From Brumimicrobium sp033722555 (GTDB lineage: Bacteria; Bacteroidota; Bacteroidia; Flavobacteriales_D; Crocinitomicaceae), in NCBI GenBank assembly GCA_033722555.1, contig JAWVYS010000005.1, positions 31,572-95,571 on the forward strand: a stretch of 64,000 nt of DNA, in the 5' to 3' direction. The notes beneath the pieces are model-generated. The model searched no databases. It was given only the letters and a program-made list of their open reading frames with translations, and had not been told where the DNA came from. Shown one piece after another: positions 34,034-42,549 of the stretch. Both the position numbers and the translations under genes were made by a program. How positions within the stretch are numbered: position 1 is the stretch's first letter; the number at the start of each line of letters is the position of its first letter.

Positions 34034-36874
34034 TTACTCGCAATAGGAGCAGTATTTGCTTTTCGGATCATGTTCAAAATAGGATTCAGCCGAATATATT
34101 TCCGCAATAATCTGCCCGAGTGCTTCTTCAAATAACTGCATGAGTGAATCCGTGTCTTCCGTGAGTTTATTTTCGAGATAAAAGGGACCGTTTTCAATGT
34201 CTATTAAAGAAACAATGCCTGTTTTATCCGGATAAGAACCGTATTCGTGATGATACAGATAATTGTATATCAATAGTTGAAGCACATATTTTTTTGCTTT
34301 AATGTTATTGATGAGTTGTTCTAATTCAGTCTTGGAGCTGGTTTTTTTTAGTCCCGTAATCCTGACATCCTCGGGCGTGCATTTCCCTGATTTATAATCA
34401 ATGATCCTGGTTTCTTCTCCTACCTTATCTATTCGATCAATTACACCTTTCAGGGATATGGTTCTTTCTTTTCCTTCCACTTGTATGGTTAGTTCCTTCT
34501 TAATTTTCCTTTCGAGTGATTCAATGAAAAGATGACCTTTATTCTCTTTGAGCAGATTTTTTTCAATGGTAAGAAAACGATTAGTAAGGTGTCCGGCTAT
34601 TTCATAACTCAGATAATTCTTTCCTTCGTAAAGAATTTCCTTGTTGTACTCGAAATGCTTCTCAAAACCCTCACGCAGCAGATTTTTGTAACTATTTAGC
34701 ATCAATTCAACAGCGGTAGTAGTTAAAAACTTGTCTCCGTCACCGACTATGTTTCCTTTTTGATCCGTTCTGGAATACGGTTTATAGAGTTCTTCAAGTA
34801 CTTCGTGAATAAAACTTCCAAAACTACTTGCTTCAATTTCTTCTTCGACTTCATCTTCTTCTCCGAAGCCCAATAGGTATTTATAATAGAAATCCAGCGA
34901 GCAAGCCAGGTAAGTGCGAATGGCCGATGCCGACGTACCTTTTAGAAAATAATTATCAAGCCTTTCCTTTACTGCTTCGGATTTTGTAACCACGAGTGGC
35001 TGACTCTTCTCGTCCTCGTTGGTAAGCGTGTAATCTTTTTCAGTGAAGGAGATATTCGGGTTTGACCTGTTCAGTTCAAGTTTTAACTGATAGATATAAC
35101 GCGAAGGTTCGTCTGATCCCAACTCTCCATGAGCCGAAGAATAAGTAATCCAAATTTTCTTTGCATGATGCAAAAGGCGATAAAAATGATGTGCAAACAA
35201 CCCTTGTTTTTCTCTTGGAGTGGGAAGTTCATGATGCTTCCTTAAGTCCATGGGGATCAATGTTTGGATAGGGTTTGTAGGAGGCATACTTCCATCGTTC
35301 AATCCGACGACAATAATGTTTTCGAAGTCGATCAGTCTTGTTTCGAGTAGTCCCATAATTTGCAGTCCCTCCAGAGGATTACCGTAATAAGCAATTGTTT
35401 CATTGATCCAGTGTTGATTGAAAAGGGATTTAAAAGTGTTCAACTTCAGTTCCGGTTTAAATTCTTCCAGAATATTTTCAAGTTTTACCAGTGATCCGTC
35501 GAAATGATAGAGGATAGTACTTTCTATGGCATTTTCATTCGAATTGAGGCGTTTAAAAAGAAAGGCATTCATTGCGCGAATGATTTTCAAAGCCGATTGG
35601 GAAACTTCTTTCCAAGGAGTGAAGAATAGTTCGGTTATTCGCCGTATATCTCCTGTCCAGTTAAGTTTATTTTTGTAAATGAAGAGCCAGTTTTTACTCA
35701 GAATAACGTCTTCAATCTTTCTGAGTTCCATCAGGTCGTTTTCCGAGCATATCCCTGCTATAAAGGGATGTTTAATAAAGCGTATAAAGTCCTTGTGGTA
35801 GATAGCATCCGTTCTGAACTGAATAAAATGTTCCTGTACCGCGAAAAGAAGATCCGTCCATGAACGGATAGCCGTATTTCTGAGCGGAAGACCGAGTGTA
35901 ATATTGGTTTCACCCACCGACTGCGGAATGTTTTTGATCACAGGTACTATCATCTTCTCATCAGCGAGTAAAAGCAGGGTGGAGCCAAGATCTTTCTGAG
36001 TCAGTTTTTCCCTGAGAATAGTAGCAGAAACTTTAGCCTGGCCTGTGGGCTGCGTGCAGTTGATCACCTCTATTTCCTTGGGATCATTACGGAGTTTATC
36101 TACAACGAAGGGGAGTTTTGATGTATTCAGTTCTTTCAGTAGTTCCCGGATAAAACTACCCGCCTCGTGATTGTTATCCTTGAGGTAATATTCATCTGCA
36201 TCGATGAATATGTGTGCGCGTCCCATTTTTTCAAGCTGCTTCATAATAGATTTCTCAGCTTTTGAGAGCGCATTGAATCCGGCAAAAATAAATTGCCTCT
36301 CCTTATCTTCCTGAAAAACGAGATCGATGTTCGAGGCTACATTTTTGTAGGCTTTTCCCATATATATCTCACCTTCTTTTCCAAGGCGTTTCCCGAATTC
36401 CTCATAATATTGAGACAAAAGGTCCCAGAATCGCATGAATTTTTTCTGTCCGGTCGTAAGTTCCTCGTTATTAAAGCTCCAATTTTCGATTTCTTTAATA
36501 TCTGCGAGGTTTCGAAAGAGGTCTTTGCTATCTATGAGGTAACGATCTATTTCGTCAAAATCACTAAGCAGGATTTTTCCCCACTTGAGAAATTCATCGA
36601 GTGTCTGGGGTTCTTCTTTATCTACTTTAAGATGTATATCGTAAAGTTTGAAAAGCGCCCGTGTGGGATCAATAACGGGCGTTGCAACACATTCCTGGAT
36701 CCAGCGGTTCATCGTGATAATCTCCGGAGAAAATATTGGTTTTTCGAAAGCCTTGAATAAATCCCGCTGAAGGTATTTTTTTGCTCGCTGGGAGGGCAGC
36801 ACAACGGTGAGGTGTTCTAGCGGAAGATTTTCTTCACGAATAAACTGTGCAACGCGATCAATGAAATAAGGCAT
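34034..36874 (-). CDS. AddB-like helicase-remnant/PD-(D/E)XK nuclease
   Basis: 946 residues resembling the AddB/RexB subunit of the double-strand-break repair nuclease. The N-terminal ~600 residues are a UvrD-like fold without Walker motifs (MPYFIDRVAQFIREENLPLEHLTVVLPSQRAKKYL...). The C-terminal RecB-type nuclease has CSLDFYYKYLLGF, the His in SFGSFIHEVLEELY, RIIDYKSGK and QLLIYNYLY. The cluster cysteines are one upstream Cys and the final CSYC; the fourth Cys expected a few residues later is absent because the protein stops at CSYCE. No addA-type helicase gene is in the window. Probably works with one encoded elsewhere. Confidence 0.82.
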   Translation of the reverse strand: MPYFIDRVAQFIREENLPLEHLTVVLPSQRAKKYLQRDLFKAFEKPIFSPEIITMNRWIQECVATPVIDPTRALFKLYDIHLKVDKEEPQTLDEFLKWGKILLSDFDEIDRYLIDSKDLFRNLADIKEIENWSFNNEELTTGQKKFMRFWDLLSQYYEEFGKRLGKEGEIYMGKAYKNVASNIDLVFQEDKERQFIFAGFNALSKAEKSIMKQLEKMGRAHIFIDADEYYLKDNNHEAGSFIRELLKELNTSKLPFVVDKLRNDPKEIEVINCTQPTGQAKVSATILREKLTQKDLGSTLLLLADEKMIVPVIKNIPQSVGETNITLGLPLRNTAIRSWTDLLFAVQEHFIQFRTDAIYHKDFIRFIKHPFIAGICSENDLMELRKIEDVILSKNWLFIYKNKLNWTGDIRRITELFFTPWKEVSQSALKIIRAMNAFLFKRLNSNENAIESTILYHFDGSLVKLENILEEFKPELKLNTFKSLFNQHWINETIAYYGNPLEGLQIMGLLETRLIDFENIIVVGLNDGSMPPTNPIQTLIPMDLRKHHELPTPREKQGLFAHHFYRLLHHAKKIWITYSSAHGELGSDEPSRYIYQLKLELNRSNPNISFTEKDYTLTNEDEKSQPLVVTKSEAVKERLDNYFLKGTSASAIRTYLACSLDFYYKYLLGFGEEDEVEEEIEASSFGSFIHEVLEELYKPYSRTDQKGNIVGDGDKFLTTTAVELMLNSYKNLLREGFEKHFEYNKEILYEGKNYLSYEIAGHLTNRFLTIEKNLLKENKGHLFIESLERKIKKELTIQVEGKERTISLKGVIDRIDKVGEETRIIDYKSGKCTPEDVRITGLKKTSSKTELEQLINNIKAKKYVLQLLIYNYLYHHEYGSYPDKTGIVSLIDIENGPFYLENKLTEDTDSLMQLFEEALGQIIAEIYSAESYFEHDPKSKYCSYCE

Positions 36875-37018
36875 GAAAAGGACTAATTTGCTTGAAAATT
36901 AAGAAAATTATGGGATGTAAAAGTGATTTTGTTTTTGGTTTTCGATTAGCTCAGAAAATGAAGGTAGGTTTCAAAATTTCTCCTACATTTGTATTCAAGT
37001 TCTTAACGTACTTGAATG

Positions 37019-37127
37019 CTTATAAAGAAAGGTGGAGGGACTGGCCCTACGAAACCTTGGCAACCTTTTGGCTTAAGAGCTGATTTCGGTGCCAATTCCT
37101 TTTCCCTTAATAGAGGAAAAAGATAAG
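37019..37127 (+). ncRNA. SAM-I (S-box) riboswitch
   Basis: Conserved S-box bases are plain: P1 CTTAT (37019-37023) with ATAAG (37123-37127); the kink-turn region GGAGGGACTGGCCC; GAAACC...GGCAACC in P3; and GGTGCCAATTCC closing P4 before the final P1 strand. It binds S-adenosylmethionine and represses the downstream methionine synthase genes when SAM is high. The 3' side carries no obvious strong T-run terminator near the aptamer; a weak hairpin AAACTTT/AAAGTTT (about 37137-37157) follows, so the mode of control is unclear. Confidence 0.93.
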
Positions 37128-37301
37128 TAGTGACGAAACTTTGATTCTGAAAGTTTGTTCCTCAAAAACACCTCTTTTAATAAAAACAGTAATGATCACA
37201 GGAATGTGTTCAGGGCTCGGTATTTACTATATTAGGAATGCCGGGCATCTAACCCATTCGGCGGATCCAGATTTTGAGTGGTTAGGGACGGATAATTAGG
37301 T
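37128..37301 (+). other. Expression platform or leader between riboswitch and metH
   Basis: 174 nt separate the aptamer from the first methionine synthase ATG, longer than needed for a simple switch. It holds a weak AAACTTT/AAAGTTT hairpin next to the aptamer and a possible GC-rich fold nearer the gene (GCCG...CGGC, and CTAACC with GGTTAG). No open reading frame with good features. How SAM binding is read out is not evident. Confidence 0.4.
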
Positions 37302-38306
37302 ATGCAAATGAAAAGAAACATAAGAGAAATTATTAAAGAAAGAATATTGGTCCTCGATGGTGCCATGGGAACCATGATTCAGCGCCATAAGCTGGAAGAG
37401 GAAGATTTTCGAAAAGGTTGGTTTGAAAATCATACTCAGCCTTTGAAGGGAAACAATGATTTGCTTTCTTTGACAAGACCCGATATTATAAAAGATATTC
37501 ATCGGGAATATTTTGAGGCCGGTGCAGATATCGCTGAGACAAATACCTTTTCAGGGACGACGATAGCGCAAGCGGATTACGGTTTGGAACATGCCGTTTA
37601 TGATATCAACTATCAATCTGCAAAAATTGCCCGGGAGGTGGCTGATGAATTTACCGATCGTGAGCCCGACAAACCAAGATATGTTGCAGGATCCATCGGA
37701 CCTACAAACAGAACCGCTTCAATCTCTCCGGATGTAAATGATCCCGGCTATAGAGCAATTACTTTTGACGAGCTGGTAGAAGCCTATTCACAGCAGGTAA
37801 AAGCACTCATTGAAGGTGGTGTAGATTTATTATTGGTGGAGACGGTTTTTGATACACTGAATGCCAAGGCTGCGCTATATGCCATTGATGTTGTCCAGGA
37901 AGAAATGAACACTGACCTGCCTGTAATGGTTTCAGGAACAATCACTGATGCGTCGGGAAGAACCCTCACCGGACAGACTACAGAGTCTTTCCTCATCTCG
38001 GTTTCTCACATGCCTCTTTTTAGTATTGGTTTAAATTGTGCCCTCGGAGCAAGAGAACTTCGGCAGTATCTGAAAATATTGCATGAAAAGGCGCCATTCT
38101 TCATTTCGGCACATCCAAATGCCGGTTTGCCAAATGAATTTGGAGAATACGATGAAACTCCTGAAATAATGGGTAAACAGATTGAAGAGTTTTTAGAAGA
38201 AGGATTAGTAAATATCATAGGTGGTTGCTGCGGAACAACACCCGAGCACATCAAGGTGATTGCAGATTTGGCTAAAAAGTATGAGGTGAGGGAGGTTGAA
38301 TCCTAA
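37302..38306 (+). CDS. metH: Methionine synthase, homocysteine-binding subunit (split MetH)
   Basis: 334 residues covering only the Hcy-binding barrel of cobalamin-dependent methionine synthase. The N-terminus has RILVLDGAMGTMIQRHKLEEEDFR. Zinc ligands are the Cys in IGLNCALGAREL and the pair in NIIGGCCGTTPEHI. It supplies the zinc-activated homocysteine to the methylcobalamin module encoded 17 bp downstream. In most bacteria both parts form one ~1200-aa chain; the split form is frequent in flavobacteria. An in-frame ATG at 37308 is an alternative start. Regulated by the SAM-I riboswitch. Confidence 0.94.
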   Translation: MQMKRNIREIIKERILVLDGAMGTMIQRHKLEEEDFRKGWFENHTQPLKGNNDLLSLTRPDIIKDIHREYFEAGADIAETNTFSGTTIAQADYGLEHAVYDINYQSAKIAREVADEFTDREPDKPRYVAGSIGPTNRTASISPDVNDPGYRAITFDELVEAYSQQVKALIEGGVDLLLVETVFDTLNAKAALYAIDVVQEEMNTDLPVMVSGTITDASGRTLTGQTTESFLISVSHMPLFSIGLNCALGARELRQYLKILHEKAPFFISAHPNAGLPNEFGEYDETPEIMGKQIEEFLEEGLVNIIGGCCGTTPEHIKVIADLAKKYEVREVES

Positions 38307-38323
38307 TAAAAAACATTAAACAA

Positions 38324-41011
38324 ATGACCCAAAATAAAACATACCCCCCTTTAAAACTTTCAGGTCTTGAGCCTTTGATCGTTACACCTGAATCCAATTT
38401 TGTCAACGTCGGTGAGCGAACGAACGTAACAGGTTCTGCAAAATTCCTGCGTCTCATAAAGGAAGACAATTACGAAGAGGCATTGGAAGTGGCGCTTGAG
38501 CAGGTACAGGGTGGCGCACAGATTATAGACGTCAATATGGACGAGGGAATGATCGACGGTAAAGAAGCCATGGTAAAATTCCTCAATCTCATTGCCTCCG
38601 AACCTGATATCGCACGTGTTCCGGTCATGATTGATTCTTCGAAATGGGAGATTATTGAAGCCGGACTGAAATGCATTCAGGGAAAGGGAGTGGTGAATTC
38701 CATTTCGCTCAAAGAAGGAGAAGAACAGTTCATTGCTCAGGCCAAAAAAATAAAGCGTTATGGGGCAGCCGTAATTGTAATGGCTTTCGACGAGCAAGGA
38801 CAAGCCGATAGTTATGAGCGCAGAATTGAGATCTGTAAACGTTCTTATGATATTCTCGTGAATAAAGTGAAATTCCCTCCGCAAGATATCATTTTTGATC
38901 CCAATATTTTTCCGGTTGCCACAGGTATGGAGGAACACAGGAACAATGCTGTAGATTTTTTCAGAGCTACACGTTGGATTCGTGAAAATCTTCCGGGCGC
39001 ACATGTTTCCGGGGGTGTTTCCAATGTTTCCTTTTCTTTTCGAGGAAATAATCCGGTAAGGGAAGCCATGCATTCGGCTTTTCTTTATCATGCTATTCAG
39101 GAAGGAATGGACATGGGAATTGTAAACCCTTCCATGCTGGAGGTATATGACGACATAGACAAAGAACTGCTGGAATTTGTGGAAGATGTTCTTCTGAATC
39201 GCCGGGATGATGCTACGGAGCGATTACTGGAATATGCAGAGAATTTCAAGGGAGAGGGTAAAAAACGTGAAATTGATCTGTCTTGGAGAGAGCAGCCGGT
39301 GAATGAGAGACTGGCGCATGCGCTGGTGAAAGGAATTGTTGAATTCATCGAAGAAGATACCGAAGAATGCCGTTTGCAATACGAGCGACCTATTGAAGTA
39401 ATAGAAGGGCCTTTGATGGATGGAATGAACATCGTTGGAGACTTGTTCGGAAGCGGTAAAATGTTCCTTCCGCAGGTGGTGAAATCAGCCAGGGTGATGA
39501 AGAAAGCCGTAGCCTATCTTTTGCCCTATATCGAAGCAGATAAGCGGGAAGGAGATAAGCCTAACGGCAAGATTCTGATGGCTACTGTTAAGGGAGATGT
39601 CCACGATATAGGGAAGAACATTGTTGGTGTAGTCCTGGGATGTAACAACTATCATGTGATCGACATGGGCGTAATGGTTCCTGCAGAAAAAATCATTGCT
39701 AAAGCCATGGAAGAAGGTGTAGATGTGATCGGATTGAGCGGACTCATAACACCCTCGCTGGATGAAATGGTGAACATGGCAAAGGAAATGCAACGAGCGA
39801 ATCTAAACATACCCTTACTCATTGGCGGAGCGACTACCTCTCGCGTACATACTGCGGTAAAGATCGAAGAGCACTATAAAAATAATCAGACCGTTCACGT
39901 GCTGGATGCTTCTCGTTCGGTAACGGTTGTTGAGAGTCTGCTCGGCGGTAAAAGGGATGAATTTGTAAAAAGCATCAGGGAGGATTATGAGAAATTGAGA
40001 GAGCATCATTCCCGTAGTAGGGGAAACAAAACTTATCTGAGTTTGTCTGAAGCACGTCGCAATAAATTCAGCATCGACTGGAGCGAAAAGGATATTTATA
40101 CTCCCCGACATGTGGGCCGGAGAACTTTTGTTAACTACGATCTCAATGAATTGGTGGATTATATAGACTGGACACCTTTTTTCCAGACATGGGAATTGGC
40201 CGGCCGCTATCCCGATATTCTGCAAGATGAGGTGGTAGGCGAATCTGCGACCAAACTTTATGAAGACGCCAGAAACATGCTGGACAAGATTGTTTCCGAA
40301 AAATGGCTGGAGGCCAGGGCTGTAATAGGCTTGTTTCCTGCCAACACGGTAAACTACGACGATATCGAGATCTACACGGACGAGACGCGTTCACAGGTTC
40401 TGTCCGTACAGCACACGATGCGTCAACAACTCAAGAAATCTGATAAGGCGGATAATCTTGCGCTTTCAGATTTTATTGCTCCGAAAGAATCAGGACTAAA
40501 AGATTATGTCGGAGGATTTGTTGTAACAACCGGTCTGGGTATAGAAAAACACATTGCACGTTTCGAGGCAGACCATGATGATTACAATTCGATCATGTTA
40601 AAAGCACTGGCAGACAGGCTTGCCGAGGCATTTGCCGAACGCATGCACGAGCGTGTAAGAAAAGAATTCTGGGGATATGCTTCGGATGAGAAGTTTGATA
40701 ACGATTCACTTATCAAAGAAAAATACCAGGGAATTCGTCCCGCACCGGGCTATCCTGCTTGTCCTGACCATACGGAAAAACCTGATTTGTTCAAGATTTT
40801 GAATGCTTCTGAGATAACAGGTGTACAATTGACAGAGAGCATGGCGATGACACCTGCGGCAAGCGTGAGCGGCTGGTACTTTGCTCATCCTGCGTCGAAA
40901 TACTTTGGGGTTGGGAAGATTGCCAAGGATCAGGTAGAAAGTCTTGCTGAACGAAAAGGGTTCTCCTTTGAGGAAATGGAAAAATGGTTAGGGCCTAATT
41001 TGGGGTATTGA
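38324..41011 (+). CDS. metH: Methionine synthase, folate/B12/activation subunit (split MetH)
   Basis: 895 residues with the remaining MetH modules in order: methyltetrahydrofolate barrel (FVNVGERTNVTGSAKF; VNMDEGMIDG; MIDSSKWEIIEAGLK), B12-binding cap and domain (KGDVHDIGKNIVGVVLGCNNY, the DxHxxG cobalt ligand; GLSGLITPSLDEM; LLIGGATTSRVHTA), and SAM-dependent reactivation domain (RPAPGYPACPDHTEK). It moves the methyl group from methyl-THF to cobalamin and then to homocysteine held by the partner subunit. Lengths 334 + 895 equal an intact MetH. No metF is next to it, unlike many relatives. Confidence 0.95.
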   Translation: MTQNKTYPPLKLSGLEPLIVTPESNFVNVGERTNVTGSAKFLRLIKEDNYEEALEVALEQVQGGAQIIDVNMDEGMIDGKEAMVKFLNLIASEPDIARVPVMIDSSKWEIIEAGLKCIQGKGVVNSISLKEGEEQFIAQAKKIKRYGAAVIVMAFDEQGQADSYERRIEICKRSYDILVNKVKFPPQDIIFDPNIFPVATGMEEHRNNAVDFFRATRWIRENLPGAHVSGGVSNVSFSFRGNNPVREAMHSAFLYHAIQEGMDMGIVNPSMLEVYDDIDKELLEFVEDVLLNRRDDATERLLEYAENFKGEGKKREIDLSWREQPVNERLAHALVKGIVEFIEEDTEECRLQYERPIEVIEGPLMDGMNIVGDLFGSGKMFLPQVVKSARVMKKAVAYLLPYIEADKREGDKPNGKILMATVKGDVHDIGKNIVGVVLGCNNYHVIDMGVMVPAEKIIAKAMEEGVDVIGLSGLITPSLDEMVNMAKEMQRANLNIPLLIGGATTSRVHTAVKIEEHYKNNQTVHVLDASRSVTVVESLLGGKRDEFVKSIREDYEKLREHHSRSRGNKTYLSLSEARRNKFSIDWSEKDIYTPRHVGRRTFVNYDLNELVDYIDWTPFFQTWELAGRYPDILQDEVVGESATKLYEDARNMLDKIVSEKWLEARAVIGLFPANTVNYDDIEIYTDETRSQVLSVQHTMRQQLKKSDKADNLALSDFIAPKESGLKDYVGGFVVTTGLGIEKHIARFEADHDDYNSIMLKALADRLAEAFAERMHERVRKEFWGYASDEKFDNDSLIKEKYQGIRPAPGYPACPDHTEKPDLFKILNASEITGVQLTESMAMTPAASVSGWYFAHPASKYFGVGKIAKDQVESLAERKGFSFEEMEKWLGPNLGY

Positions 41012-41126
41012 TTTTGTAATAGTGACGATTGTTTTTAGTGACGTCACCTCGCAAGACTCGGTTTAGTGACTAATGAAGGTATGAATTGGAGAGCGTGAAA
41101 TACTGAGTTTATGAGGGTACGCATTT

Positions 41127-41360
41127 TTGGTCGGAAGAGGGTATGAAATTTATGCCTTCAAAAACAAATGTCCGCATAAGGGAGCGAAAGTGAACGGATG
41201 TTTTCTGGAAGGAAGTAAAGTGGTTTGTCCACTGCATAAATATAAATTCGATGTCGAAAACGGTCGGGGGCATGGTTTGTATTTGGAAAATTATGATTTA
41301 AAGGAGAACGAAGACGGTTATTATTTGTTTCGTACTTATTTTAGCTGGTTGGGAGAATAA
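41127..41360 (+). CDS. Rieske-type [2Fe-2S] domain protein, probably N-terminally truncated
   Basis: 77 residues with both Rieske ligand pairs: KCPHKGAKVNGCF (Cys-x-His) and VVCPLHKYKF (Cys-x2-His). It resembles small Rieske ferredoxins that pass electrons to oxygenases or nitrite reductase subunits. The usual first ~25 residues are missing: the frame starts at TTG (41127), and just upstream the same frame reads on as I-G-E-R-E-I-L-S-L, then TGA, then G-Y-A-F-L. This looks like residual Rieske sequence interrupted by a stop, so it is probably a decaying gene. OsmC follows 11 bp later. Confidence 0.6.
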   Translation: MVGRGYEIYAFKNKCPHKGAKVNGCFLEGSKVVCPLHKYKFDVENGRGHGLYLENYDLKENEDGYYLFRTYFSWLGE

Positions 41361-41371
41361 AAATTGAATTA

Positions 41372-41791
41372 ATGAAAGTAGATATCACCAGAACAAACGA
41401 AAACGTACTGTTTAAAATTGAAAATCCTACCGGTGAAACCGCATTTATAGATGGATCCGAAGAGTTTGGAGGTGTTCAGGGCGGATTGCGGCCAATGGAA
41501 ATGTTATTGGGTGCTTTGGCCACGTGCAGTGCGTTTGAAGTGGTGCGCATACTCAAAAAGCAGAAACAGAATATTGAAGATTTCAAAATCGAAGTGAACG
41601 GAATTCGCACACCCAAAGGAACTTCCAGTCCTTATTCATCGATTGATATTCTTTTTAAGATTAAAGGCGATGTTGCACTTAATAAAGCCGAACGTGCTGT
41701 TACTATTTCAACGGAAAAATATTGTTCGGTACGATCTTCTTTGGATCCCGAAATTAAAGTAACGCATCGCGTTCAAATCAATGATTTATGA
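41372..41791 (+). CDS. OsmC/Ohr-family peroxiredoxin-like protein
   Basis: 139 residues; OsmC-type proteins reduce organic hydroperoxides with two conserved cysteines, both present: Cys in LGALATCSAFEVV and Cys in STEKYCSVRSSLDP. The N-terminal beta half has FIDGSEEFGGVQGGLRPMEMLL. Soluble, cytoplasmic. It lies between the Rieske fragment and an SDR gene, overlapping the latter by 4 nt (ATGA), so it is in an operon with it. YhfA-type OsmC proteins have a similar length. Substrate not determined. Confidence 0.9.
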   Translation: MKVDITRTNENVLFKIENPTGETAFIDGSEEFGGVQGGLRPMEMLLGALATCSAFEVVRILKKQKQNIEDFKIEVNGIRTPKGTSSPYSSIDILFKIKGDVALNKAERAVTISTEKYCSVRSSLDPEIKVTHRVQINDL

Positions 41792-42540
41792 AAAAAACAG
41801 TATTTATCACAGGAGCCACTAGTGGTATAGGTAGAGCAACAGCCATGCGTCTCGGGAAAGAGGGTTGCCGACTGATCATTTGCGGAAGGAGGGAAGAGCG
41901 CCTGGTTGAACTTCAGGAAGAGCTTGTTGAATATACAGATGTTTACAGACTTTCATTTGACGTGAGAAATAAGAAGGCAGTTGATGAGGCAATCAGTGGT
42001 TTACCGGAGGATTTTTCCCGAATTGATATTCTTATAAATAATGCGGGCAATGCACATGGCCTGGATCCGATTCATGAAGGAAACTCCGAGGACTGGGATG
42101 CCATGATGGATATCAATGTGAAAGGATTGTTGTATGTATCCAAAGCAATTATTCCGCAGATGGTGCAAAGAAAGGCGGGCCACATTATTAATATTGGTTC
42201 AACAGCCGGAAAGGAGGTATATCCGAAAGGAAACGTTTATTGTGCGAGTAAGCATGCTGTTGATGCCATAAACAAGGGCATGCGTATGGATTTAAATGAA
42301 TACGGTATTCGTGTGGGGGGCATTCACCCCGGATTGGTGGAAACCGAATTCAGCAAGGTGCGATTCAAAGGGGACGAAGACCGTGCAGAAAAGGTCTATC
42401 AGGGCTTTCAGGCTTTACAACCTGAGGATATCGCTGACATCATTCATTTTGTAATTTCGAGACCCTATCATGTCAATATTGCTGATCTCGTTGTTTTTCC
42501 TACCGCTCAGGCAAGCAGTACTATAATTAACAAACAGTAA
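41788..42540 (+). CDS. Short-chain dehydrogenase (YdfG-like)
   Basis: 250 residues with a complete classical SDR active site: TGATSGIGRATAMRL (cofactor), NNAG, Ser in NIGSTAGKE, and YCASKHAV (Tyr-x3-Lys). The pattern around VGGIHPGLVETEFSKVRFKGD and the C-terminal ADIIHFVISRPYHVNIADLVVFPTAQASS matches 3-hydroxy acid/serine dehydrogenases of the YdfG group, NADP-dependent enzymes acting on L-allo-threonine and 3-hydroxy acids. It is translated together with OsmC (4-nt overlap). Substrate in this organism uncertain. Confidence 0.9.
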   Translation: MKKTVFITGATSGIGRATAMRLGKEGCRLIICGRREERLVELQEELVEYTDVYRLSFDVRNKKAVDEAISGLPEDFSRIDILINNAGNAHGLDPIHEGNSEDWDAMMDINVKGLLYVSKAIIPQMVQRKAGHIINIGSTAGKEVYPKGNVYCASKHAVDAINKGMRMDLNEYGIRVGGIHPGLVETEFSKVRFKGDEDRAEKVYQGFQALQPEDIADIIHFVISRPYHVNIADLVVFPTAQASSTIINKQ

Positions 42541-42549
42541 GTTCACTGA

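Noticed and set aside
36892..37083. Short plus-strand reading frame upstream of metH
   Set aside because: It overlaps the SAM-I riboswitch and its sequence is explained by the aptamer; no protein-like features.
37200..37300. Second riboswitch (cobalamin) in the metH leader
   Set aside because: No B12-box (GCCACTG) or other cobalamin-aptamer core seen.
38360..39091. Long minus-strand frame opposite the second metH gene
   Set aside because: It is the codon-bias shadow of a well-supported gene and has no protein-family features.
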